Assembly: GCF_009937975.1 (NCBI RefSeq)
Contig: NZ_AP018441.1
Span: 2,108,001-2,172,000, forward strand
Length of the DNA stretch: 64,000 nucleotides
Reading direction: 5' to 3'
From: Undibacterium sp. YM2
GTDB lineage: Bacteria; Pseudomonadota; Gammaproteobacteria; Burkholderiales; Burkholderiaceae_D
Below are positions 1 to 7,725 of the stretch, piece by piece; positions within the stretch are counted from its first letter, which is position 1; each line of letters opens with the position of its first letter. The notes under the pieces are model-generated. The model ran no database searches, had not been told where the DNA came from, and saw nothing but the letters and a program-made list of their open reading frames with translations. A program made the translations under genes and the position numbers.

Positions 1-434
1 CCACCTGCGATCGCCTCCATCCCCGTCAAGGCGAGATTGGCGCTGGTGCGCACCGCTTCCCATGTGCCTGCAGTGATGGGCACGCCAGCATCCATCGCAT
101 AAAACCCCAGTTTGCCATCGATATGATCAGGCTCGATATCGCTACGCAAATCACGCACCGGCCAGATCAGCGGCAAAGCATCATGCGAGCGCCCGGCAGC
201 TACCCACCTGGACCACGCATTTTCAAGAAAACTGACATAGCGCTCGCTATGCACAGTGCTATATGAAGACGATGCATAGTCGTGCGGTGCCATGATCTCA
301 CCCAGAGCTGCACTACGCACACGCGCCAGCACAGTGTCAGCGCGGTCAGGCATTTCCACACAAGGTTTTAAAACCCCATCTTTCAGTTCGGTGCCATGGT
401 GCAGCCGGTGTTTATCGCTATAAATGGTGAGCAT
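1..434 (-). CDS. acetylpolyamine amidohydrolase / histone deacetylase family protein (5' part only)
   Basis: The first 144 codons of a minus-strand gene that runs off the left edge. The protein begins MLTIYSDKHRLHHGTELKDG, and the following PCVEMPDRADTVLARV stretch resembles the N-terminus of bacterial class II deacetylases such as Mycoplana acetylpolyamine amidohydrolase. These cytoplasmic zinc enzymes remove acetyl groups from acetylated polyamines. The catalytic His/Asp residues would lie beyond the edge, so activity cannot be judged. The ATG at 434 is the first in frame, with no strong ribosome binding site. It diverges from an AsnC/Lrp-type regulator across about 225 bp, which suggests, but does not prove, that this regulator controls it. 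Confidence 0.75.
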   Translation of the reverse strand, partial: MLTIYSDKHRLHHGTELKDGVLKPCVEMPDRADTVLARVRSAALGEIMAPHDYASSSYSTVHSERYVSFLENAWSRWVAAGRSHDALPLIWPVRDLRSDIEPDHIDGKLGFYAMDAGVPITAGTWEAVRTSANLALTGMEAIAG

Positions 435-660
435 CTTGATTTGCCTGAGCGTTGGAAGTAGAAATTATTATGGCGCTCTGCAGATGGAATTGCTGTGCTT
501 TATTAGGATGTGGAATGACGCATAATTAGAAGAACAGACTAAAAATTAATGAAATAAAGGGTTAATAGACTCAATTTATCTCTACTCAAGCAAATTAGCT
601 TTGTCGGCCATGTTAGCGCGAAGTATGATTTGAGCAGGAGAAATTGAGGAGTTATTAGAA

Positions 661-1152
661 ATGAACGGAAAAAAACAGTATCTGGACCTGGACGATACAG
701 ACCGAACTATCCTGAGTCTTTTGCAGCAAGACGGCACCTTGTCCAATCCCAAACTGGCTGAACATGTCTCGCTAAGCGTGACACCCTGCTGGCGTAGGCT
801 AAAGCGACTGGAGCAGGAAGGCTTTATCACCAGCTACCAGGCCAATCTGGATCGTCGCAAACTGGGCCTCGATGTCCTGGCTTTTGTCCAGGTGAGCTTT
901 GTGATCGTCACCGATGTATCCATCAAGCATTTCGAGGAAGTGATCCAGACACACCCGCAAGTCTTGTCCTGCCACAAGGTCACGGGTGAGGCGGACTATC
1001 TGCTGCAAGTAGTGGCAGAGAGCCTGGATGCTTACAGCGATTTTGTAGAGAACGTCCTGCGCGTCATCCCTGGGATCAGCATGATCCACTCAAGCTTGGC
1101 AATGCGCGAAATAAAATCATCGACGCGGCTTCCAATAATTGGGGTAGATTAA
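661..1152 (+). CDS. Lrp/AsnC family transcriptional regulator
   Basis: 163 aa. An N-terminal winged helix-turn-helix (about residues 9-60, including NPKLAEHVSLSVTPCWRRLK) is followed by a ligand-binding/oligomerisation RAM domain (about 70-150, including KVTGEADYLLQVV). This is the standard Lrp/AsnC layout and length. Such proteins are octameric DNA-binding regulators that usually sense amino acids or related metabolites and often control a divergent neighbour. Here the neighbour is a putative acetylpolyamine deacetylase, so a polyamine-related or amino-acid effector is possible (inference). A GAGGAG sequence at 646-651 sits 9 nt before the ATG and supports the start. Confidence 0.9.
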   Translation: MNGKKQYLDLDDTDRTILSLLQQDGTLSNPKLAEHVSLSVTPCWRRLKRLEQEGFITSYQANLDRRKLGLDVLAFVQVSFVIVTDVSIKHFEEVIQTHPQVLSCHKVTGEADYLLQVVAESLDAYSDFVENVLRVIPGISMIHSSLAMREIKSSTRLPIIGVD

Positions 1153-1183
1153 ATGTGATCAAAGGCTGTTTAAATACTTGAAA

Positions 1184-1459
1184 TCACATATGAGTTTGTT
1201 GGTGATTCGCCAAATACCGATGCACTCTTAATGCAGTTCGTACCGCTAAAAGGAAATCTGCCTCGACTTTTTTGGAACACTCCCCGTACGATGAATGCCT
1301 TAAAATGCATGAATGAAAAACCTGACCCTGCTCTTGCTTGTGCTCTTGTGCTCTTGTACTCTTGTACTCTTGTGCGCGACTGTGCTTGACTTCGGCAATG
1401 CTGCCAAAGCGGACGATATCTTGCAGGCGGCGGGAGAAGTCGGCAAGGGTGAATTCCAT
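1184..1459 (-). pseudogene. possible remnant of a phage baseplate assembly protein V gene
   Basis: A 91-codon minus-strand frame. The first 24 residues (MEFTLADFSRRLQDIVRFGS, then IAEV) read like the N-terminus of Mu/P2-type baseplate assembly protein V (gpV/gp45), which typically has an LxRRLxNLIRxGTIAEVD stretch. After about residue 30 the frame runs into an 8-bp tandem repeat and loses all resemblance. The rest of the roughly 200-residue gpV protein and every other tail gene are missing. The gpV assignment is from memory of the family only. It is best read as a short prophage scar rather than a functional gene; a chance ORF cannot be excluded. Confidence 0.35.
1342..1373. repeat. 8-bp tandem repeat, 4 copies
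   Basis: Four head-to-tail copies of an octamer: GCTCTTGT twice, then ACTCTTGT twice, with a partial copy just upstream at 1330-1337. A unit of 8 bp shifts the reading frame with each gain or loss of a copy. A plus-strand frame of 66 codons crosses it (1313-1513) but has no recognisable product. Confidence 0.8.
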
Positions 1460-1666
1460 GCCGACTATGGTGACGTGACCGGGCTAGCCAGTCACGCGGG
1501 GAGGGGGCTATGAGACTTAGTAACTTATAGTGCGATTGTTAGGCGGTTCCTAACTATGCTGGCTACAACTTCATTTTTTCCTCTAACCATTGCAATGCAA
1601 TACTATGTTCTGATAACCACCTCATAATCGTGCGTGCGAATATGCAGGGCTATTCATATACGCAGG

Positions 1667-2509
1667 CTATTTTACTTCGGTATGTTCCTTATATTTCTGT
1701 GCGGTATTTGCCGGCGAGGCAATTGGCGCAGCTTGTGGATTCTTTTCCGATGCGCGATGTAATTCATTGGATATTTCTGTCAACTTGTTTTGAGTGTTAA
1801 TCAGCTCATTAACTATCGGCTTGATACTCTCGTTAATCAAGGTTTGTGTACCGCTCATTGTTGTCGGGCTAAGTTCGGTAACAATCTTTTGATTTTTTAT
1901 GTCGACAACTGTGGTCACTAAATTCGGTACCAGGATAGAAATTGCAATGCCAACGAACGAGATTAAAACTGCAGCTCTGGTAAATGTAAGTTGTTTTTCG
2001 ATTGACGAAATTTCTTTCTCATGGCGAAGTTCCTCGTCGGTTTTATATCCATTATTTACTAGCATCCGTAAAGTCTCTGAAACAAAAATTCGTTTTCTGG
2101 AATATTTATAAACTTTTGATTGTAATTCAGGATCTAACAATTCAGATTCTATATATGGAGCGCCATCAAATAATTGACCGAGGTGAGGTATTTCAATATC
2201 ACCGATGAAATATGCCAAACGCTCGCCTTCAAGATATTCAAGCAAGGCAACACAGCGGAGCAGCGTCCTTGATATTTTTCCCTCAACTTCATTTAACCAA
2301 TTTAGACCGCTTTCGTTGAGCACATCCTGCTTAATGTAAATCGACACATCATTTTCTGCTTTGAGTGCAACATAAAGATGTTCTGGAAAACGTAATGATT
2401 CATCAGTCGAGTTAAAAATATTCGCAAGTACATTTAACGCACCAACGTTTTCATCTAATTCGATCATACGAGTAATCAGTTTTTTCTCAAGTGCGCTAAA
2501 TGACCTCAT
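1667..2509 (-). CDS. hypothetical membrane-anchored protein
   Basis: 280 aa, not recognised. Residues 1-170 are soluble and mixed in character. A single hydrophobic segment at about 174-197 (AAVLISFVGIAISILVPNLV) is followed by a hydrophilic, helix-prone tail of about 80 residues with coiled-coil character. The sequence is visibly more AT-rich than the housekeeping genes around it. AAGGA about 8 nt before the ATG at 2509 supports the start. It stands alone between a possible phage relic and ORFs of unknown function beside tRNA-Ser, a setting typical of horizontally acquired cargo. A role in stress or phage response is possible but nothing in the sequence shows it. Confidence 0.65.
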   Translation of the reverse strand: MRSFSALEKKLITRMIELDENVGALNVLANIFNSTDESLRFPEHLYVALKAENDVSIYIKQDVLNESGLNWLNEVEGKISRTLLRCVALLEYLEGERLAYFIGDIEIPHLGQLFDGAPYIESELLDPELQSKVYKYSRKRIFVSETLRMLVNNGYKTDEELRHEKEISSIEKQLTFTRAAVLISFVGIAISILVPNLVTTVVDIKNQKIVTELSPTTMSGTQTLINESIKPIVNELINTQNKLTEISNELHRASEKNPQAAPIASPANTAQKYKEHTEVK

Positions 2510-2678
2510 ATATTTTCCTTCTTGGTTAATTCATTTAATTTTTCAATGTATATTTAATATGTAAATGTAGCAATACAAGTTGATATATTTGATACAATAT
2601 TTGACATTTTCTCTGTTTGAATCTGGTCGTCTTCTTGGATGATGTTTGATTTTAATTGCTTGACTTCATTGTTATTGG

Positions 2679-2834
2679 CTAGCCCAGCAGAGCGCACCAG
2701 TCTGTTAATTCTTCAAGCAGACACTGCCGTTTTACTGGGTGGGTTGTTGTTCTTAGCCCGGCTAGGGCGGACTGGTGGGCTGCTTCTACGAGCTGGCGTT
2801 CTTTGGTGGTCAGGGTTTTGGTGGTTGTTGGCAT
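2679..2834 (-). CDS. small hypothetical protein (51 aa)
   Basis: The product begins MPTTTKTLTTKERQLVEAAH and ends ELTDWCALLG. It is hydrophilic and predicted helical, of no family I recognise. AGGA lies about 7 nt before the ATG at 2834, which is the main support. It overlaps the end of another minus-strand frame (2810-3064) by 25 bp, as in compact small-gene operons. It could be a real small gene of a decayed element or a chance ORF. Confidence 0.35.
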   Translation of the reverse strand: MPTTTKTLTTKERQLVEAAHQSALAGLRTTTHPVKRQCLLEELTDWCALLG

Positions 2835-3064
2835 TGTGGCGTCCTGCTTTCGATGATGGATTTGCGCAGAACGGCCATGGTGGGTATAGGGAGTTTGCGC
2901 AGCATGGCCAGTTTTGCGACCTTAAGCAAGTTGATGGCGATACGGTTAGCGCCGCGGCTGTTGTTGAGGGTGATGCCGAATTTTTCTAGCCACCTGCTAG
3001 CCCAAGTTTCTAGTGCGGTGAGGTTATCTTGCATTATGTGGGTGGGATGGGTTTTACCTGCCAC
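2810..3064 (-). CDS. hypothetical protein, possibly a gene fragment
   Basis: An 84-codon frame from a GTG; an ATG 20 codons further in gives MQDNLTALETWASRWLEKFG. The frame stays open without a start codon for another 40 or so codons upstream, to a stop near 3195. This suggests a longer gene that has lost its beginning. Composition is basic and helix-rich. No family recognised. It lies in a run of overlapping small minus-strand frames between the AT-rich membrane protein and tRNA-Ser. Confidence 0.3.
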   Translation of the reverse strand: MAGKTHPTHIMQDNLTALETWASRWLEKFGITLNNSRGANRIAINLLKVAKLAMLRKLPIPTMAVLRKSIIESRTPQCQQPPKP

Positions 3065-3190
3065 TCTGCCAGCAGCTTGTTTCCGTGTATAGTTGCCATT
3101 AGTAGGTGGTGTAGTCTGGCGTGGGTGTGACTTGGCCAGCGTGGGCGATGTCTGGTCTGGTGCCGGTTTGTTTGAAGATGACGCCCTCTG

Positions 3191-3454
3191 TTAGCCTAAT
3201 CTCCAGACTGTGATATCGCCGCTGTTGCGGTTGTTGAAATCGACCATGAAGCGTATGCCTTTGGCTTTGTCGTCGTTGCCGAACAGGTCTGCCTGGCGGG
3301 TTGCTAGCCAATCGAGCAGAGGGACGATGAGGGCGTCTTCTTCATCGCTGTAGTCAGTGTTATGAGGTGCGGTCGCTTTGAATGAGCGTGATTTTGTCAA
3401 TATTGATTGCGGCGTGAGAGCGCAAATTATTTCCAATGTTTTTTGTTGGCACAA
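3191..3454 (-). CDS. hypothetical protein, possibly a gene fragment
   Basis: An 87-codon frame. The second half (DALIVPLLDWLATRQADLFG, then a KGIRFMVDFNNRNSGDITVW stretch) has the balanced composition of a real protein, while the first 25 residues are unconvincing. No family recognised. Downstream the apparent coding signal moves between the three minus-strand frames, which is what decay by small indels would produce. It begins about 20 nt past the tRNA-Ser terminator. Confidence 0.35.
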   Translation of the reverse strand: MCQQKTLEIICALTPQSILTKSRSFKATAPHNTDYSDEEDALIVPLLDWLATRQADLFGNDDKAKGIRFMVDFNNRNSGDITVWRLG

Positions 3455-3470
3455 AGTGAGTCAAAACAAA

Positions 3471-3498
3471 AAAGCCCTTGGAATCATCCAAGGGCTTT
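3471..3498 (-). terminator. rho-independent terminator of tRNA-Ser
   Basis: A perfect 11-bp stem (AAAGCCCTTGG paired with CCAAGGGCTTT) with a 6-nt loop, followed on the minus strand by a T-run. It lies 9 nt after the tRNA-Ser 3' end. Confidence 0.9.
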
Positions 3499-3506
3499 CA
3501 TATTCA

Positions 3507-3596
3507 TGGCGGAGAAGGGGGGATTCGAACCCCCGGTAGGGATAAACCTACGCACGCTTTCCAGGCGTGTGACTTAAACCACTCATCCACCTCTCC
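3507..3596 (-). tRNA. tRNA-Ser(GGA)
   Basis: 90 nt including an encoded CCA. The acceptor stem GGAGAGG pairs with CTTCTCC with one G-T wobble. The anticodon loop CTGGAAA gives anticodon GGA, and there is a long class II variable arm and a GGTTCGAATCC T-arm. It has its own terminator. Serine tRNA genes are common integration targets, and the relic-filled region begins just past this gene's 3' end. Confidence 0.95.
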
Positions 3597-3703
3597 TGCA
3601 TTCGCTAAAACTTGCCGTAACAGCGAAGTCCGCTATTCTAGCAAAGCAAACTTCATTATGGAAGCTTTTTTCTTGGTTTTTGTAAATCTTGCTATGTATT
3701 AAG

Positions 3704-4168
3704 TCAGGCGCCCAGCCATGGCAGGCCGTTTTGGCACCAGCCGCCTACGGTTTTCCTGTGGCCTTGCTCGTCCTTGTCGCCTTCAAAACCTTGCAGGATG
3801 TCGTAGCAATTGGTGTAGCCGTTCTCAGTTGCCAGCTTGGCTCCATGGCGCGAGCGTACGCCTGAGCGGCAAAGGAAGAGGATGGTGCTGGCTTTGTCGG
3901 GCACGCTGGCTTGCAGTTGTGCGAGAAAGTCGGGGTTGGGTGTGCCGCCTGGGTAGAGGCTCCATTGCACGGCCAGGTGTTGGGCTTCGTTGATGTTCAC
4001 CCTGCCTACCCAGTCGCGCTCGGCATTGGTGCGTACATCGACGAGTAATATCTTGCTGTCATTTTGCAGTAGTGCAAAGGCTTCTTGCGGGCTGACTGCA
4101 CCGGCGTAGGGCAGGGCTTGTTCCTGGCCGCGCTGGCGTGCTGTTTGCAGGGTTAGTTCTGTGGACAT
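3704..4168 (-). CDS. rhodanese-like domain protein
   Basis: 154 aa. A single rhodanese domain covers about residues 25-150. The active-site loop CRSGVRS puts the catalytic cysteine at residue 100, and the LLVDVRTNAERDWVG segment is the usual rhodanese CH2A-like element. Such cytoplasmic proteins carry a persulfide sulfur on the cysteine and transfer it to acceptors such as cyanide, thiols or sulfur-relay partners; the acceptor cannot be told from sequence. It is followed 60 bp downstream on the same strand by nothing it obviously serves, the next gene upstream being separately transcribed. Confidence 0.85.
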   Translation of the reverse strand: MSTELTLQTARQRGQEQALPYAGAVSPQEAFALLQNDSKILLVDVRTNAERDWVGRVNINEAQHLAVQWSLYPGGTPNPDFLAQLQASVPDKASTILFLCRSGVRSRHGAKLATENGYTNCYDILQGFEGDKDEQGHRKTVGGWCQNGLPWLGA

Positions 4169-4228
4169 GGTGGTTCCTTGATTGAAAATGGCGATTGCAA
4201 AAAAGGTAGTGCTGATGTGCCTGCTAGT

Positions 4229-7141
4229 TTATATTAAATTGGCACTGGGTTTGCCATACAGATAACCTTGATACGAAAGACAGCCCTGCTGTAGCAGGAA
4301 ATCGCGCTGGGCTGCGGTTTCCACACCTTCGGCGATGACGGCCAGGCCCAGGCTTTGGCCGAGTGCGATGATGGTTCTGGTGATGACGGCATCATTGTTA
4401 TTATTAAGGATGTCGCGTACAAAGGACTGGTCTATCTTGAGCTGGTCCAGCGGCAGGCGCTTGAGATAAGACAGGGATGAGTAGCCAGTGCCAAAGTCAT
4501 CGAGTGAAAAGCCCACACCTCTGGCTTTGAGCTGGTTCATCTTGTCTATGGTTTCTTCCACATTATCGACGAGCAGGCTTTCTGTCAGTTCGAGCTTGAG
4601 TTTGCTGGCGTCTATCTGGTAATGCCTGATGTTGTCGAGCACCAGTGCGACAAAGTCGTTTTGCCTGAATTGGCGTGCGCTGACATTGACGGCCAGGGTG
4701 CGGTTTTTTGTGTCGTCATTGTTTTGCCATTCTGCCAGTTTGGCGCAGGCGGTTTTTAATATCCATGCCCCCAGGCTGAGGATGAGGCCTGACTCTTCTG
4801 CCAGCGGAATGAAGTCTGATGGTGGTACCAGTCCCTTGTGGGGATGTTGCCAGCGTACCAGAGCTTCTGCGCCGGTGACCTGGCCTGTGCTGCTGACTTG
4901 TGGCTGGTAGTGCAGCACGAACTGTTCTTGCTGCAGGCCCTGGCGCATGTCTGCTTCCAGTACTGCGCGGGTGTTGACGATGTCGAGCATGTCTTTGTCA
5001 AAGAAGCGGAAGTTATTGCCGCCACTGGACTTGGCCTCATACATGGCGACTTCTACCTGCTTGAGCAGTTCTTCGGCAGAGGTACTTTGTTTGTCGAACA
5101 GGGTGATGCCTATGCTGGCACTGCTGTGATACTCACTGTGCTCTAGATCATAGGGTGCGCGCAGGTCTGCCAGGATTTTGGTGGCGATCATTTGCACTTC
5201 TATGGCGGTTTCTCTGACGTTGTCGCTGAGTTCTTCGAGCAGCAAGACAAATTCATCACCGCCGTAACGTGCCAGGGTATCGCCCTTGCGTATGCTGTGT
5301 GCGAGGCGTTTTGCGGCAACTTGCAAGAGCATGTCACCTTTGCCGTGGCCACTGCTGTCATTGATGGTCTTGAAATTATCAAGGTCAAGGAATAGCACTG
5401 CACCATACAGATTGCTGCGGCTTTTTGCGAGCAGGCTGTGTTGCAGCCGGTCTATCAGCAGGCGGCGGTTGGCCAGGCCGGTTAAAGGATCATGGTAGGC
5501 CAGGTGTTCAAGCTTGGCTTCGGTGGCTTTTCTCTGGGTGATGTCTAGCATGGTGGCGACATAGTTGACAACCTTGCCGCTGGTGTTTTTAACTGCAGTG
5601 ATGGTCAGCCATTCTGGGTAGACTTCGCCATTTTTTCTGCGGTTCCAGATTTCGCCTTGCCAATAGGCGTTGGCGTCAAGCTGCTTGCCCATGTCTTCAT
5701 AATAGTTAGGCCCATGCAGGCCAGACTTGAGCAGGCTGGTCTGTTTGCCGAGTGCTTCTTCGCGGCTATAGCCTGTGATGCGGGTAAATGCCTGGTTGAT
5801 GCGCACGATAGTGCGGCGCTCATCAGTAATGACCATGCCTTCTTGTGCTTCAAAGGCAATGGCGGCAATGCGCAAGTCTTCTTCTATATGTTTGCGTTCG
5901 GTGATGTCTTGCACCGTACCCATGTGCCTGGCGCTCTGTGCATCATATTGTGAATGTAGCCAGCGCACTTGGCCGTCAACAATAATACGGTGCTCTATGC
6001 CTGCATCTTTGCCCGCTTGCACCTGGCTCCAGAAAGTCTTGACTGCCAGGATGTCGTCTGGATGGGCGCGTTGCATGAGGCTGGCGCAATCGATTTTGCT
6101 GCCATGTGCGTAACCTAGTATACGGCGTGCTTCATCTGAATAGCGCCATTCTTCTGCATTGCTGCCTATGCTCCAGTTGCCTGTTTTTGAAATGATCTGG
6201 GCTTGACGCAAGTCTGTTTCGCGCTGCGCCAATTCTGCAGTTCTTTTACTGACGATTTTTTTTAGATTTTTTCTTTGCTCGCGTGCTTCAAGCAGGAGTT
6301 TTACCAGACAGGCCACCATGAAGCTAAACAAAAGCCCGATGCTGTTGTAGAGCAGTAGTGGTTTGTTCTGGATAAGAGAGTTTTTTGGTGATAGCTCCAG
6401 TGTCCATTCTGCATTTGGCAATTTGATTGCATAGCGGAGGTAATTCGTTGTTGTAAATCCAGCGGATTTTTCTATGACTTGCCTGAGCCTGGTACCCGGA
6501 TGAACACGCGACAATTCATAGTCGTAGCCGCGCTCGTTTAGCTTTGACAATCCGGTGTCGGCCAGCAGGGTTTTCAGATCAATCGCAGCCGAGATCAGGC
6601 CCCAGAATTGAGGTGCTTTGTTGGCGTCTATGGGGTCTTCAAGATAGACGGGCAAGCGGGCTATGATGCCGGTGCTGCCATTGGTGAGGGGAAGTGGTCC
6701 TGCAAGTGTCAAGTGATGGCTGTCCTTGGCGAGCTGTGCTTCTGCTTTGCGTATGGGATCGGCCAGCAAGTCTATTCCCAGACCGTCATTGCGCCATTCT
6801 ATTGGCGCGACTTCGCTGGTGACGCCGTCTGGGGCAAGATATAAAGCAGAAATTTGCGGATGATACTGCAGTATCTTGTCAGCAAAACGTCCAAAATGCC
6901 TGACCCGGCCATTACCGTCGGCAACCATGGCAGCAAGCGCATAGCTTGCCGATAACGCGCTATACATATTGTTTTGCAGGTTGACGGCTTGTGAGCGCGC
7001 CAGATCATAAGCGAGCTGGCGTTCTTCCTGCTTTGCACCTTCGTCCAGTTTGACGATGATGGCGGCGCTTGCCAATATTGTCAGCGCAAAGGTGAGCAGG
7101 GCAAACAACATGGGTTTGCGTAGGTAAGGGTGAGGCGACAT
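4229..7141 (-). CDS. CHASE-PAS-PAS-GGDEF-EAL cyclic-di-GMP signalling protein
   Basis: 970 aa from the ATG at 7141; the frame stays open to a TTG at 7276, but the extra 45 residues look non-coding. A first membrane helix (about 10-30) precedes a periplasmic CHASE-type sensor region (about 45-240) and a second helix (about 275-297). Two PAS domains follow (about 320-545), then GGDEF (signature intact near 626-630) and EAL (EALVRWQHP near 759, with DDFGTGYSSL, KIDQSFV and EGVET). Both catalytic signatures are intact, so it could both make and degrade cyclic-di-GMP. Its ligand is unknown. It lies divergent to the glnA regulatory region. Confidence 0.9.
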   Translation of the reverse strand: MSPHPYLRKPMLFALLTFALTILASAAIIVKLDEGAKQEERQLAYDLARSQAVNLQNNMYSALSASYALAAMVADGNGRVRHFGRFADKILQYHPQISALYLAPDGVTSEVAPIEWRNDGLGIDLLADPIRKAEAQLAKDSHHLTLAGPLPLTNGSTGIIARLPVYLEDPIDANKAPQFWGLISAAIDLKTLLADTGLSKLNERGYDYELSRVHPGTRLRQVIEKSAGFTTTNYLRYAIKLPNAEWTLELSPKNSLIQNKPLLLYNSIGLLFSFMVACLVKLLLEAREQRKNLKKIVSKRTAELAQRETDLRQAQIISKTGNWSIGSNAEEWRYSDEARRILGYAHGSKIDCASLMQRAHPDDILAVKTFWSQVQAGKDAGIEHRIIVDGQVRWLHSQYDAQSARHMGTVQDITERKHIEEDLRIAAIAFEAQEGMVITDERRTIVRINQAFTRITGYSREEALGKQTSLLKSGLHGPNYYEDMGKQLDANAYWQGEIWNRRKNGEVYPEWLTITAVKNTSGKVVNYVATMLDITQRKATEAKLEHLAYHDPLTGLANRRLLIDRLQHSLLAKSRSNLYGAVLFLDLDNFKTINDSSGHGKGDMLLQVAAKRLAHSIRKGDTLARYGGDEFVLLLEELSDNVRETAIEVQMIATKILADLRAPYDLEHSEYHSSASIGITLFDKQSTSAEELLKQVEVAMYEAKSSGGNNFRFFDKDMLDIVNTRAVLEADMRQGLQQEQFVLHYQPQVSSTGQVTGAEALVRWQHPHKGLVPPSDFIPLAEESGLILSLGAWILKTACAKLAEWQNNDDTKNRTLAVNVSARQFRQNDFVALVLDNIRHYQIDASKLKLELTESLLVDNVEETIDKMNQLKARGVGFSLDDFGTGYSSLSYLKRLPLDQLKIDQSFVRDILNNNNDAVITRTIIALGQSLGLAVIAEGVETAAQRDFLLQQGCLSYQGYLYGKPSANLI

Positions 7142-7368
7142 AATGAGATTTGGGTATGGGAGCGAACGCCCGTGCACTGGTCCATAACTGTTTAAGTTGC
7201 AGGCAGGGGCATCGCCGCCTGAAATACCATCACAGTCTAAATGAGAGTGAGTCGCATATAGAGAAATACCAATCAATGTTGATTTTGGTCAATATTGCCA
7301 ATTGAGTATTTCGCTTAAATGCTTCAATTGCAAGTGTTCAATAGGCACGATGCAATTGACTCTTGGTT

Positions 7369-7454
7369 TGCACCAAAATAATGCAGATTGATTCGATAGC
7401 TTTAAAAGTGCACCAAAATAGTTACTTAAATTTATTTTGCGTTATTTTGGTGCG
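7369..7454 (+). promoter_or_regulatory. three NtrC-type enhancer sites upstream of glnA
   Basis: Three related dyads: TGCACCAAAATAATGCA at 7369-7385, TGCACCAAAATAGTTAC at 7409-7425 and TGCGTTATTTTGGTGCG at 7438-7454 (opposite orientation). They match the enterobacterial NtrC half-site TGCACC / GGTGCA. They sit about 110-200 bp upstream of a sigma-54 promoter, the usual enhancer distance. The third overlaps the -35 region of a possible sigma-70 promoter. Confidence 0.8.
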
Positions 7455-7473
7455 TGCGTGGAGTTTGTATAAT
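7447..7473 (+). promoter_or_regulatory. possible sigma-70 promoter of glnA
   Basis: A perfect TATAAT at 7468-7473 with a poor -35 (TTGGTG at 7447-7452, 15-bp spacer). The third NtrC site overlaps the -35, so phosphorylated NtrC would be expected to block it, as at glnAp1 of enteric bacteria (inference). Confidence 0.5.
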
Positions 7474-7560
7474 GCTAAGGTGCTGTATTTTTGTCAGAGA
7501 AAACGCCACAAAAACAAGCATTTAACAAATTTAGAATTTATATATGACTGATCTGGATGA

Positions 7561-7576
7561 TGGCACGGTTTCTGCT
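7561..7576 (+). promoter_or_regulatory. sigma-54 promoter of glnA
   Basis: TGGCACGGTTTCTGCT matches the -24/-12 consensus with the required GG and GC spaced by 10 nt. It lies about 150 bp before the glnA ATG and downstream of the NtrC sites, giving a classical nitrogen-regulated promoter. Confidence 0.85.
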
Positions 7577-7725
7577 ATTATCCCCACTGAGTTTAGCCGC
7601 CAAGCGAAAATGCTGTTGTAAGAACAATAAGGCAAGGTTTGTCTGTTGGTCAAAATTGCACATAACTGGCAGGCGCAGGGCTCGGCAATTTCCGAATTTA
7701 TTTTTAGCTCTCAGAGGAGTTTCAC

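Noticed and set aside
2639..2989. 116-codon plus-strand frame
   Set aside because: Leu/Gly/Trp-rich mirror of the better-supported minus-strand small frames; no ribosome binding site.
3478..3702. Plus-strand frame containing GGEGGIRTPGRDKP
   Set aside because: Translation of the antisense of tRNA-Ser, a well-known annotation artefact.
4168..4229. Possible operon of the rhodanese with the GGDEF-EAL gene
   Set aside because: Same strand and close, but with no overlap or shared role; the evidence is too thin to claim.
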